This document shows, in pieces, positions 50,882-60,097 of a stretch of 64,000 nucleotides of DNA. Every line of letters starts with the position of its first letter. The first letter of the stretch is position 1. The notes below the pieces were generated by a model, which had not been told where the DNA came from, made no database searches, and saw nothing but the letters and a program-made list of their open reading frames with translations. Both the position numbers and the translations under genes were made by a program. This stretch comes from Nonlabens sp. Ci31 (GTDB taxonomy: Bacteria > Bacteroidota > Bacteroidia > Flavobacteriales > Flavobacteriaceae): the NCBI RefSeq assembly GCF_012974865.1, contig NZ_CP043633.1, positions 3,469,501 to 3,533,500 of the forward strand, in the 5' to 3' direction.

Positions 50882-53107
50882 TTATAATTCCAGCAAAAGA
50901 CTATGTAGTAGAAGTTCTGTTTCATAAGGTTTAACAATAAGAGAATTCACTCCATAGCAATACACTTCGTTTTCTGGATCTTCAAAGTCCGTTGCTGTCA
51001 AGGCTATAATAGGAGTCTTTTTATCAAACTCTCGTATCTTCTGACTTGCCTCAATACCATTCATTACAGGCATATTGATATCCATGAGTATAAAGTCAAA
51101 TGCTTCTTTTTGAACTATTTCAACCGCTTCCTTACCGTTACTGGCGGTTTGATGCTTCATGGAATGTTGCTCTAATATCTTTTGGGTTACTATCTGGTTG
51201 ATTTTATTATCATCTACTATCAGCACTTTTTTATTCTCTAAAGAGGTGATATTTTTTGATCGGGCTTGCTGCTGCTCTTGCTCTTTTTCTCCTACATGAA
51301 TATCAAGAATGAATGAAAAAGTAGTTCCTTCATTAAAAACACTATCCATTTGTAGTGAAGAGCCCAGAATACTCAATATTTTATTGACAATAGGTAATCC
51401 TAGACCTGTCCCATTAATTTCTTGATGGCTAGAAACTTTTACTTGAGTAAATTCTTCAAAAACATTTTTCTGCTCGTCAGGATGAATACCTCTTCCCGAA
51501 TCCTTAATCTCAAAGTACAATCGTATGTCTTCCTCATTTTGTTCTATGTTCTTAATTTTAAGACTAATATTTCCGTCCTCCGTAAACTTACTGGCATTAC
51601 TCATCAAGTTCATAAGCACTTGAGAAATCTTTGTTTTATCCCCATAAAGGATCGTTGGAATATGTGGATCTAACTCTATAACAACCTCATTGTTATGTTT
51701 TTCATTTAAAAATGTAAAAGTTGTGATGATATTTTCTACAAGTACCGGCAGTTCAAAATGCACCTCCATTAGTTCATGCCCTTTTTTAGAGGAGAACTTA
51801 TTGATATGAAGCACATCATTTACCAGAGCCAGTAGGTAATCTGCTGAAAATTTAAGGGATTTAAATTCCTCTTTATAACCAGACAAATTGGGGTCTTTTA
51901 AAAACGAGGCCGATAAACCTACGATTCCATACAAAGGAGTTCTTAATTCATGACTTATAGTAGATAAAAAGCGTGTGTTGCTTTTGGCGAGTTTTTCAGA
52001 CCTTTCTTTGGCATTCAAATATTGTTTATTCTTTTCTAACAAGCCTTTTAAAAGTCGCTCTCTTTTGTTTTTTGATTTAAACAATACTATAGTCACCAAT
52101 AATAAAAGGACCGCGACAACTATAAAAAAAACAAGCAAGATTTGATCTACCGAGGCTTTTTGAGTAACCAGTTCATTTTCTAGTTGAGAGGCTCTCAGGT
52201 CTTGCTTTATTTTATCCAGCTGTACTTTTGTTCTGGAAATTTGCTGCTGTTTGATCTTATCTTTTTCGTACAGAACATCTTTTAAAGAATCATAGACTTT
52301 ATGAACTTCAGGCAATTTTTCATACTGTCCCATGAGTTCATAAGCTGTCATCAGATTCTTGTAATTTCCTAATCGATAGTTTTCATCGTAAGAATCTTGA
52401 TATTTTAATGATTCTAAAATCCTTTCCATAGATTCTTCAGGATTATTTTCAAGTAAAAGGATACCTGCTTTTATAAAGTTAGTAGTCCCTATATAGGTTT
52501 TACGGCGATCAGCCATAGCCTCTAAGTCTATCTTATATTCTATTTGGCTTAAATGATCCTTAGCGAGCTTGGGTTGATTTAGATTTACATATAATTCTGC
52601 TAGGTTATGGTGTAAAATAAAATTAATTTGATCATGTAGGTCGTTTTGGTATTGATAAGCTAATCCTTTTTTAAGGTAGGTTACTGCTTTATCCGTATCT
52701 GTCTTAAAGTAGGTGTTCCCTAAATTCACGTAAGTAGTGAGCATCGTTAACGTATCTTTTTGCTCTTTTGCTATTTTCAATGCTTCATTAAAAAAGAGTT
52801 CGGCTTTATCTGTATCGTCTAGTTTTATATAGGAATTGCCCAATATATTACGAAATCTACGCTCTAAATCTTGAGCATTTATATTTTGGGAATTAGCAAT
52901 AAGCGCTGGAGTTTTTTCTAAAATTTGTTCGTACGACCCTTTGTTAAAATAGTCTAATAATTTGTAGGAGATCGAATCTAGTTGTTGCTGGGTATAGGTG
53001 GTAGAATTAGTAGTATATGGCGAAGACTGGTTGTATACTTCCTGAGAAAAGGAGAAGGCTACGCTTAATAAAATGCACCAAAGTGCGACTATAAAATTTT
53101 TGGCCAT
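50882..53107 (-). CDS. Hybrid histidine kinase with periplasmic TPR repeats and receiver
   Basis: 741 residues from ATG 53107, which gives a signal peptide (AKNFIVALWCILLSVAFSFSQ). TPR region at about 40-310, a coiled coil, a transmembrane helix (LLVFFIVVAVLLLLVTIVLF), HisKA with STISHELRTPLYGIVGLSASF (His near 385), HATPase (NLMSNASKFTEDGN, DSGRGIHP, GTGLGLPIV), and a C-terminal receiver with Asp near 675 (FILMDINMPVMNG). It would need an Hpt partner; one is encoded at 18666, not adjacent. An upstream sequence at 53166 resembles half of the FNR-like box but lacks the -7 spacing. Confidence 0.88.
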   Translation of the reverse strand: MAKNFIVALWCILLSVAFSFSQEVYNQSSPYTTNSTTYTQQQLDSISYKLLDYFNKGSYEQILEKTPALIANSQNINAQDLERRFRNILGNSYIKLDDTDKAELFFNEALKIAKEQKDTLTMLTTYVNLGNTYFKTDTDKAVTYLKKGLAYQYQNDLHDQINFILHHNLAELYVNLNQPKLAKDHLSQIEYKIDLEAMADRRKTYIGTTNFIKAGILLLENNPEESMERILESLKYQDSYDENYRLGNYKNLMTAYELMGQYEKLPEVHKVYDSLKDVLYEKDKIKQQQISRTKVQLDKIKQDLRASQLENELVTQKASVDQILLVFFIVVAVLLLLVTIVLFKSKNKRERLLKGLLEKNKQYLNAKERSEKLAKSNTRFLSTISHELRTPLYGIVGLSASFLKDPNLSGYKEEFKSLKFSADYLLALVNDVLHINKFSSKKGHELMEVHFELPVLVENIITTFTFLNEKHNNEVVIELDPHIPTILYGDKTKISQVLMNLMSNASKFTEDGNISLKIKNIEQNEEDIRLYFEIKDSGRGIHPDEQKNVFEEFTQVKVSSHQEINGTGLGLPIVNKILSILGSSLQMDSVFNEGTTFSFILDIHVGEKEQEQQQARSKNITSLENKKVLIVDDNKINQIVTQKILEQHSMKHQTASNGKEAVEIVQKEAFDFILMDINMPVMNGIEASQKIREFDKKTPIIALTATDFEDPENEVYCYGVNSLIVKPYETELLLHSLLLEL

Positions 53108-53212
53108 AATACCCTTAAAATATTTTATGGAATTTCTTTCTGAGTCACGTAAATTAGTCTTTGTTTCATATTTATCATCATTCCAAGTAACTTTTCTTAA
53201 AAAAATTAACAC

Positions 53213-53640
53213 GTATTTACCGACATAAGTATACTTATTTGATAATCAATGTTTTATATTATTTGATGATTTCTACACAAGTTTCAGTTGATGGCATCAT
53301 TTATTTTTTTTTGCCGCATTACTCTATGATTAATAAGCCCTTATATCATTATAATTAGATGCTTTTTTACTTTTTTGAAAATTTCGTTTTCGCGAAAGCG
53401 GTATATTTAAAAATATCTAAACCCGCCAATTAATTATGGAACGAAGGGTCAAATGAAAAGAAAATAAAGGTGTTGAAAAACTAATAAAAATCACTTATAA
53501 AAATCTATTTTCCATCTTAGGTGATTCTGTGTTTCCTTCCTGTTGAACATTAGATTTCAAAGCTTACCTGTTATATGGAAATGATTTGCAGCCTAACAAA
53601 GATGTATGGACTGAGTTTTATAAGAAACATTTTTTATAGA
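53213..53640. other. Gene-free stretch upstream of the hybrid kinase
   Basis: AT-rich, with one dispersed palindrome variant at 53385-53400 and no other structure I can name. A 70-codon open frame at 53575-53787 crosses the terminator and looks random. Confidence 0.5.
53385..53400. repeat. Short dispersed palindrome, one mismatch
   Basis: CGTTTTCGCGAAAGCG, intergenic. Confidence 0.8.
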
Positions 53641-53641
53641 A

Positions 53642-53670
53642 AAAGGAGTTACCAGATCGGTAACTCCTTT
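53642..53670 (-). terminator. Terminator of the S41 protease gene
   Basis: A perfect 12-bp stem AAAGGAGTTACC/GGTAACTCCTTT with a 5-base loop and T-rich flanks. Confidence 0.85.
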
Positions 53671-53692
53671 ATTGTAGTGATTTATGATATTT

Positions 53693-53730
53693 CGCTTTCG
53701 CACAAAGCCTGCCGGCAGGAAAATGCCGCT
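53693..53730. repeat. Long-form dispersed repeat
   Basis: CGCTTTCGC followed by the perfect inner palindrome CCTGCCGGCAGG (53708-53719) and TGCCGC, just after the S41 protease stop. Confidence 0.6.
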
Positions 53731-53738
53731 ATTAAATG

Positions 53739-56700
53739 TTACTTGACATCTTTAAGCAACTCTATAATTGCGCGTTCCAGTTGTTGATCTGTTCCATTAT
53801 CGATTTGTCCAGGCATGTTTTTTACTTTGATCATAGGCTCTGTCTGGCTATTTTCCATCCACTTACCATTGATATCTTTTGCGCTTATAGGAACAACGCC
53901 CCAGCGAGAGCCGTCTGGAAGCCCTTCCCAGCCTGCAAAACTACAGGTTCCTGGAGTGGGCATTCCAACCGTTTTTCCTATTTTAAGATCGGTATATCCA
54001 CATGCAAAGCAGTGTCCATCGCTGTACTGCGCTTCATTAATCATGGCAAGTGTAGGTTTTACCCATCGAGAAGTAGGCTCGCCACCTACTACTTTATCTT
54101 CTGTCGCGTAGGTAATGAATGGTGTACCTGTAAAAAACATAGCTAAGTCTGCAACAAGGTCTCCTCCGCCGTTAAAACGCGTGTCAATAATCATTGCCTT
54201 ACGGTTGTAGAATTTACCCATCATTTTTTCATAAACATCTCGGTAAGGTCCATCTCCCATTCCAGGAATATGAACATAACCTAACTGCCCATTACTTTTC
54301 TTAGTAACCTCTTCTTCGTTTTGCTTTACCCATCTTTTGTATAGCAATCCACGCTCTTCTCCGAGACTGATAGGCTTTACGGTGATGGTCATGCTTTTTT
54401 TAGTCGCTGGATCAAGTATCTCTAGCAAGGTAAATTTGTCGGTCTTGCGATTTAAATATGCTGCTATATCTGTTGTAGCACTTATGTCCACACCATCGAT
54501 CTTCTCGATGATCATTCCTTGTTTAACATCAAAATCAGCTTTATCCAGTGGTCCTCCTTTGATAACCTCGGTAATTTTAATACCGTTGGTTTTGTGATTG
54601 TAATCCATAAAGATTCCCAATGATGCAGTGGCATCCGGATTCTTCATTTTAATACTTGCACCACGAGCGCCTGCATGAGAGACATTAAGTTCTCCCAACA
54701 TTTCAGATAGCAGCTCTGCAAACTCGATGCTGTTTCCTACATAAGGTAAGTGTTTACCGTATTCTTTTTTCATTAAATCCCAGTCTACACCGTGGAAATC
54801 TGGATGGTAAAAAATAGCATTAGTGCGTATCCATACGTGATCAAACATAGCCTGACGCTCTGCAATAGCATCGTATTCCATCTCGCCAGATATTTTTACG
54901 GACTCTTTCTTACTTTTTTCAATATCAATTTTAGAGATGCTACCACTGCTTAAAAGGAATAGATTTTTCATCTCTTTATCCCACTGTAAACTACCAGAAG
55001 AAGCATTGAGCTCCATAGCCATTTTAGTTTCTTTGGTACGCAAATCTGTGGTCCACAGGTTGAGTTTATCTTCAAATCTAGTTAAGTAATACAGCTTGCT
55101 ACCATCTTTAGAAAGTACGGCATCACTAAGACTAGAAGAATGTATGCTAAAACGTTTGGTTCGGTCTTTCAGGTCTGTCCAATCAAATTGGAGTTCTTTG
55201 ACGCTATCTGTATCCTTTTCTTTATCGGCCTTTTTATCCTTTTTACTTTTCTTTTTTTCGTTTTTAAGGCTGTCTTTTTTCTTTTCGGCTGCGTTTAGTT
55301 TTTTAATTTCCTTTTGAAGCGCATATTCCTCTTTACTCAGGTTGAATTCGTCCCAAGCATCTTGAGTGAAAAACATGCCGTATACATCGCTTTGTGAAGA
55401 ACCGCTTGTTGCATAAGACTTTAACCCATCGCGATTAGAAAACCAGATCATTTGCTTACCTTCATTCACCCATTTTGGACTAAAATCATAGTAGCCACTT
55501 TCATTGAGGTTGATTCTCTTAGAACCATCTACAGCTAGTAATAATACATCGCTGTTACTTAAGGTAACTCCCCAATCCATAAGCAGCCATTTACTGTCTG
55601 GACTCCATACAAAATTCTTATCACCGTCTCGCATGTGGTACAAGTCCTTAGGAGTCATTAAAGTGACCTCTTCACCACTTTTTACATCTTTGACTTTCAG
55701 CGTGCGTCTGTCTTCTATAAAGGCGAGTTTTTTACCATCTGGTGAGTACTTTGCTAGGTAGTTATCTTTTCCGTTTTCTAAAACAGCGGTTTCCTTAATC
55801 AAGGTAGAGGCAAAAAAGAAAGGTTCTTCTTTACGTACTTTCTCCGTTTTATAAACGCTCCATTTTCCATCACGCTCGCTACTGTAAACGACCGATTTCC
55901 CTTCTGGTCCCCAAGTCACAAAACGTTCTGCTTCTGGAGTGTTGGTTATTCTCTTGGTAAATGACTCCTCCACAGAAGTTACAAAAACTTCTCCTCTAGC
56001 AATAAAGGCAATTTCTTTACCGTCTGGTGATACTTCCATTTCATTCACTCCACCGTCAACAGAAATAAATTGATCATTATTACTTATTTGTTGTGTCGTA
56101 ATGTTTACTTGTAGTTTTTTAGGCTCTTGGCCTTCTTTCATGGTGTATAACTTACCGTCAAAACCAAAACAAAGTGTCCCGTTTCCAACAGATAAAAAAC
56201 GTACTGGATGTAGGTCAAAAAAGGTCAGTTGAGTTGTATTTGTGCCATCAATATTAGATTTGTGAACGTTAAACGTGCCACTTTGCTCACTTAAATAATA
56301 AAATGATTTTTCATCATTAGAAAAAATAGGCATTCTATCTTCTCCTGTATAGGTAGTGATCATTTGATGAGCATCATTAGCGACGTCATATTTCCAGATA
56401 TCTCTGGTTATACTTGATTCATGATGCTTGCGCCATATATTCTCTCCCCCTTTTTTATCGTGGTACAAGATGGTCTTCCCATCCTTGCTTACATTCAAAA
56501 ACTCTGCTGGAATTGTAAGTACTTGATCTACCCTTCCTCCACTAACCGGTACGCTATAAACTTCTGGTTGTGATCCTGTAGGGAATTGTCTGTGGTTGAC
56601 CTCATCCATACGCACTGCGCCAAAAAGAACTCCTTGATCGTCCTGTGTAAATGTAAAGGGTTGTTCATCGCTGGAATGAAAGGTGAGTCTTGTGGCAGCA

Positions 56701-56990
56701 CCTCCCTTTGCACTCATGACATAAACGTCAAAGTTCCCATAACGGTTAGAAGCAAAAGCAATTTGTTTGCCGTCTTTACTCCATACAGCTTGGTAATCGT
56801 GCGCTTCATGAAAAGTGAGCTGTTGTGCATCTCCTCCTGTTGCTGCTACTTTGTATAAATCACCTTTATAGGTAAAGACTATTTGAGAGCCATCTGGTGA
56901 AATGGTCTGATGGCGCAACCATCCTGCATCTTGTTGTGCGTGTAAACTGATTGCTGTAAAGAGCAATACCCAAGTAAATAAGTTTTTCAT
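53739..56990 (-). CDS. Tricorn-like S41 family protease
   Basis: 1083 residues. Signal peptide (about 1-19), then a TolB/WD40-like beta-propeller region to about 600 with repeats such as SPDGSQIVFTYKGDLYKV and SKDGKQIAFASNRYGNFDVYVM, and a Lys-rich insert near 560-590. A tricorn-type core follows with His in ELNVSHAGARG (about 770), a PDZ domain (GGPLDKADFDVKQGMIIEKIDGVDI), and the S41 catalytic part with Ser in INEAQYSDGHCFA (about 990). It degrades peptides in the periplasm or at the surface. Monocistronic with its own terminator. Confidence 0.9.
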   Translation of the reverse strand: MKNLFTWVLLFTAISLHAQQDAGWLRHQTISPDGSQIVFTYKGDLYKVAATGGDAQQLTFHEAHDYQAVWSKDGKQIAFASNRYGNFDVYVMSAKGGAATRLTFHSSDEQPFTFTQDDQGVLFGAVRMDEVNHRQFPTGSQPEVYSVPVSGGRVDQVLTIPAEFLNVSKDGKTILYHDKKGGENIWRKHHESSITRDIWKYDVANDAHQMITTYTGEDRMPIFSNDEKSFYYLSEQSGTFNVHKSNIDGTNTTQLTFFDLHPVRFLSVGNGTLCFGFDGKLYTMKEGQEPKKLQVNITTQQISNNDQFISVDGGVNEMEVSPDGKEIAFIARGEVFVTSVEESFTKRITNTPEAERFVTWGPEGKSVVYSSERDGKWSVYKTEKVRKEEPFFFASTLIKETAVLENGKDNYLAKYSPDGKKLAFIEDRRTLKVKDVKSGEEVTLMTPKDLYHMRDGDKNFVWSPDSKWLLMDWGVTLSNSDVLLLAVDGSKRINLNESGYYDFSPKWVNEGKQMIWFSNRDGLKSYATSGSSQSDVYGMFFTQDAWDEFNLSKEEYALQKEIKKLNAAEKKKDSLKNEKKKSKKDKKADKEKDTDSVKELQFDWTDLKDRTKRFSIHSSSLSDAVLSKDGSKLYYLTRFEDKLNLWTTDLRTKETKMAMELNASSGSLQWDKEMKNLFLLSSGSISKIDIEKSKKESVKISGEMEYDAIAERQAMFDHVWIRTNAIFYHPDFHGVDWDLMKKEYGKHLPYVGNSIEFAELLSEMLGELNVSHAGARGASIKMKNPDATASLGIFMDYNHKTNGIKITEVIKGGPLDKADFDVKQGMIIEKIDGVDISATTDIAAYLNRKTDKFTLLEILDPATKKSMTITVKPISLGEERGLLYKRWVKQNEEEVTKKSNGQLGYVHIPGMGDGPYRDVYEKMMGKFYNRKAMIIDTRFNGGGDLVADLAMFFTGTPFITYATEDKVVGGEPTSRWVKPTLAMINEAQYSDGHCFACGYTDLKIGKTVGMPTPGTCSFAGWEGLPDGSRWGVVPISAKDINGKWMENSQTEPMIKVKNMPGQIDNGTDQQLERAIIELLKDVK

Positions 56991-57228
56991 AATTGGATTT
57001 TTTGGTAAAGCAATATAGCAACAAGTTGAATAAAGTTGCTCATGTATTTTATAAAGCTTGTGGCAATTTTTTACTTTTTTATAAAAATAGAGCTAGTTTG
57101 CTATTTCACTTTCGCATCTCGAATAAGTCCCACAATAGCCAAAGCGCAAGAGACAACCAATGTTTTTTTTCGGTACTTGATTGTACCGAGCAAGTCAAAG
57201 TATGTTTGTAAAACTGAAACCGTTGGTA

Positions 57229-57618
57229 TCATTCCAGAGCATCTAGGTATACCCAGTGTCCATTTTCTTTACAAAATCGGGAATTTTCATAAATCACCTG
57301 CACTTTATTATTTTCCATGTAAAAGGCTTTAAACTCAACATTTCCAATGCTATCCTTCTCTAATCCTTTGGTAGATTGAAGCACCACAAGTTTGATCCAG
57401 TTCACTGAATTGGTCCAGTTTTCTATTTGTTGAGCCTCTTTTTTACCAGGCCTTTTGGAGGAATGATGGCTGTCCTGTAAATAAGCGATATTACACAATA
57501 CAAAAGCACTATATCTGGAGCGCATGAGCTGCTCTGCTGTGGTCACTTGTAAGATGTCATGATGTGCTTTTGCACAACAATTTTCATAAAGACGGTAAGG
57601 ATTACAAGGACATTTCAT
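57229..57618 (-). CDS. YchJ family protein with SEC-C type metal-binding motif
   Basis: 129 residues. The N-terminus KCPCNPYRLYENCC carries the Cys cluster of the SEC-C/YchJ family (zinc-binding type), followed by TAEQLMRSRYSAFVLCNIAYL and a NTF2-like core (VEFKAFYMENNKVQVIYENSRF), ending HWVYLDA. Small cytoplasmic protein of unknown function. Monocistronic on the minus strand; 36 bp separate it from the next gene. Confidence 0.85.
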   Translation of the reverse strand: MKCPCNPYRLYENCCAKAHHDILQVTTAEQLMRSRYSAFVLCNIAYLQDSHHSSKRPGKKEAQQIENWTNSVNWIKLVVLQSTKGLEKDSIGNVEFKAFYMENNKVQVIYENSRFCKENGHWVYLDALE

Positions 57619-57654
57619 AAAAGAACTGGCGATTCATGCAGCGTTAATAACAAA

Positions 57655-58083
57655 TCATTTCACGCGATACAACATCACATTATCTGTACTAAAATTACCT
57701 GGACGACCCAGTTCTCCAACAAATGTTAAAGCTAGATGTAACTCATCTGGAGTATTCATCTCATAGATACCTTTGAGACGGTTAAGCTCGTTATAAGTCT
57801 CGTCCTCATAAATAATAAAATCTATAGCAGCAGGTTCTGTCGTTGCATCGACAGTGTATCTCATATGAGCACTAACTCCGCGCATATCAAAAGATTTTCC
57901 ACCCATGATCTGACCATCCATTTCAAAAGTGGCAAAACCATCTGCAGATAAGGTTAAAAAACCAATATCTCCTTTATCTTTTCCTTTCCATCTGCCTACT
58001 AATGCGTCTTCTTTAACAGCTGTAAGAGAAGTCATTAGTGATAAAGTAATCGCTACAAGACTAAGTTGTTTAAGTAATTTCAT
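57655..58083 (-). CDS. Small secreted protein, lipocalin-like
   Basis: 142 residues with a signal peptide (KLLKQLSLVAITLSLMTSLTA). The mature part VGRWKGKDKGDIGFLTLSADGFATFEMDGQ has a beta-rich pattern resembling small lipocalin-like domains. Function unknown. It precedes the YchJ gene on the same strand. Confidence 0.6.
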   Translation of the reverse strand: MKLLKQLSLVAITLSLMTSLTAVKEDALVGRWKGKDKGDIGFLTLSADGFATFEMDGQIMGGKSFDMRGVSAHMRYTVDATTEPAAIDFIIYEDETYNELNRLKGIYEMNTPDELHLALTFVGELGRPGNFSTDNVMLYRVK

Positions 58084-58271
58084 ATCTAGTGGGTTTGATT
58101 AAATAAGTCCTAATGATATGAAAATTAGTTATTTCTTTCAAAAAATTAATTTTCATATTATTATACGTCCTTAAAATACCTAATAAAGGGTAATTACTGG
58201 CATTTTTCTACCTGAATTAGGACCATCATCTAGTTAAGAGAAGCTTTCTGGGTTTTTAAATGGTACTTGTT

Positions 58272-58310
58272 CCACTTTCCTGGCTGCCGGAAGGCATGGT
58301 GCGAAAGCGG
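58272..58310. repeat. Long-form dispersed repeat
   Basis: CCACTTTC and GCGAAAGCGG arms with the inner CTGCCGGAAGGC stretch, located in the intergenic region upstream of the lipocalin-like gene. Confidence 0.55.
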
Positions 58311-58332
58311 AGTTATTCAAAGCTTCCCAGCA

Positions 58333-58692
58333 CTAATTTAATAAAGGCTTGTTTTCATGGATCTTAAAAGCTTGCTCTGCCCCCAAAAACCTAGTGTCTC
58401 CATGTTTCTCAGACCAAAACCCATCCAGCACATCTTTAGAAAGACATTTATAGACGACCACGCCTTTAAAGACCTGCCCCTGCTCCCCTAGGTAATTAAA
58501 GTTAATAACTAAAATCTGATCCTTAAAAAATCCAGTCCCTTTTTGAACCTGATCACCACTGATGTTCCATAAAGCGATAATCCTTCTATTTTTATCCATC
58601 GATAAGGTAAGTTTTCCTTTATAGCTGCTCTGTGCAGCGTCTTGATTATGACCTTTTATGCTGTAATCTCCAACCAGCTCCTCTAGTGTCAT
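58333..58692 (-). CDS. Hypothetical cytoplasmic protein
   Basis: 119 residues without signal peptide or membrane segment. It has a beta-rich pattern (KGKLTLSMDKNRRIIALWNISGDQVQKGTGFF, GVVVYKCLSKDVLDGFWSE) resembling small lipocalin-like or avidin-like folds. No family recognised with confidence. Divergent from the small basic protein at 58774. Confidence 0.6.
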   Translation of the reverse strand: MTLEELVGDYSIKGHNQDAAQSSYKGKLTLSMDKNRRIIALWNISGDQVQKGTGFFKDQILVINFNYLGEQGQVFKGVVVYKCLSKDVLDGFWSEKHGDTRFLGAEQAFKIHENKPLLN

Positions 58693-58773
58693 ATGATTCT
58701 AATTTTTATACAAATGTAAGTCCTACCGCATTGAGGTGGATATACTTTATCTTTGTACCCTTATCAAACTATT

Positions 58774-58938
58774 ATGGCTAAGCAGGGGAAAGAAAAAAAT
58801 CTCAGAAACAAGAATAAGCATACCGAGCTTATCGAGCGCATCAAAAACAAAAAGCGCACCAAGAAAGAACTGCGCACCGAGCGTTTAAAGGCGATTACTA
58901 AAGCAGCTCAAGAAGCTGCCAAAAAAGAAAATTCCTAA
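58774..58938 (+). CDS. Small highly basic protein
   Basis: 54 residues from ATG 58774 (AKQGKEKNLRNKNKHTELIERIKNKK). About 40 % Lys/Arg, predicted helical, possibly nucleic-acid or ribosome-associated (inference only). A TATCTTTG -7-type box at 58748-58755 precedes it, placing the likely transcript start a few bases before this ATG and arguing against the ATG 21 bp upstream. Confidence 0.6.
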   Translation: MAKQGKEKNLRNKNKHTELIERIKNKKRTKKELRTERLKAITKAAQEAAKKENS

Positions 58939-59045
58939 TTGATGAAGTAAATGAATCCACTCCTTTGTTTAAACGCTGCTATTTCATTGTAAATAATAGT
59001 CTTCTGCTCCTATATGGTGCAAATTTAGATTCAAAAACTTTGCTG

Positions 59046-59873
59046 ATGTCTTTCAAGTATTTCCTTATTTTTATTTGTTTTGGTTGTATTCTTACGGGTT
59101 GTGCTGTAAAAAAATTCAAGAACTTAGAATATAATGCCCCTCAAGTAAAAGAAACTCCTGCACCTACCTTAAACATTTTTACCAAACGCAATCCAAAGGA
59201 TTCGTTACAACCTGTATTAATTTTTGTTCATGGTGGATACTGGAACAGTGGTCGTAAAGAAATTTACAGTTACATAGGCCGCAACTTTGCACGTAATGAA
59301 CTAACTGTAGTCATTCCTGATTACACTAAAAGTCCAGTGGCTAGCTATAAAGAAATGACAGAGCAAATTGCACAATCCATCAAATGGACGCAAGAAAACA
59401 TTTCAGCCTATGGTGGCGATCCCAGTCAAATTTACATTACAGGACACAGTGCTGGGGGACATTTAAGTGCCCTCGCCGTAATGAATAAACAATATGCTGT
59501 GGCACCTAAAACTGTAAAAGGAATTATTTTAAACGATGCCGCAGGACTGGACATGTATTCCTACTTGCTAGAAAACAAGCCTACTGATAAATACAACTAC
59601 ATCAGTACCTGGACGCTGGATCCAGAAAACTGGAAAGCCGCTTCTCCCTATTACTTTATCGACGAGCAAACGCCTGAAATAAAAATCTATACGGGAACAA
59701 AAACCTATGCCTCCATTATAGCTGGTAATGAAAAGTTTGTTCAAGAACTTCAAAAATACCAGCCCAATGTTCAAATAGAATTTCTAAATAAAAAGCATAT
59801 TCCCATGGTAACCCAGCTTTTCTTTCCTTGGAATGATCGCATTGATGACATCGTTGCTTTTATAAAGAAGTGA
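59046..59873 (+). CDS. Lipoprotein alpha/beta-hydrolase (esterase-like)
   Basis: 275 residues from ATG 59046, chosen because it yields the lipobox ILTGC. Oxyanion loop VHGGYWNSG, nucleophile Ser in YITGHSAGGHLSAL (near 140), and a C-terminal His in NKKHIPMVTQL. It resembles carboxylesterases of the BD-FAE/arylformamidase group; the substrate cannot be stated. The open frame extends 27 codons upstream without a signal sequence. Confidence 0.8.
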   Translation: MSFKYFLIFICFGCILTGCAVKKFKNLEYNAPQVKETPAPTLNIFTKRNPKDSLQPVLIFVHGGYWNSGRKEIYSYIGRNFARNELTVVIPDYTKSPVASYKEMTEQIAQSIKWTQENISAYGGDPSQIYITGHSAGGHLSALAVMNKQYAVAPKTVKGIILNDAAGLDMYSYLLENKPTDKYNYISTWTLDPENWKAASPYYFIDEQTPEIKIYTGTKTYASIIAGNEKFVQELQKYQPNVQIEFLNKKHIPMVTQLFFPWNDRIDDIVAFIKK

Positions 59874-60097
59874 TGTCAAGGTCAGTAGATTTCCTGATGT
59901 GCTCCTTTTAACATCATAGGTTAAAAACCAAAACACCTCCTTAAAAATCAGGTTCGATAACCCAATTTATTTAGGATAAATGCCTAGAAGTGACTCGATA
60001 GAAAAATGCTGTTCACCATGACAAGCTCAAAAAACCTAAGACGTCATCTCACGCCCGATAATTATAAGGACTGCCACCCATTCCCTACCTTTGCCAT

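Noticed and set aside
53166..53177. FNR-like sequence upstream of the hybrid kinase (TGATAAATATGA on the minus strand)
   Set aside because: The second arm does not match and the -7 spacing is missing.
53575..53787. A 70-codon open frame downstream of the S41 protease
   Set aside because: It crosses the protease terminator and a long-form repeat.
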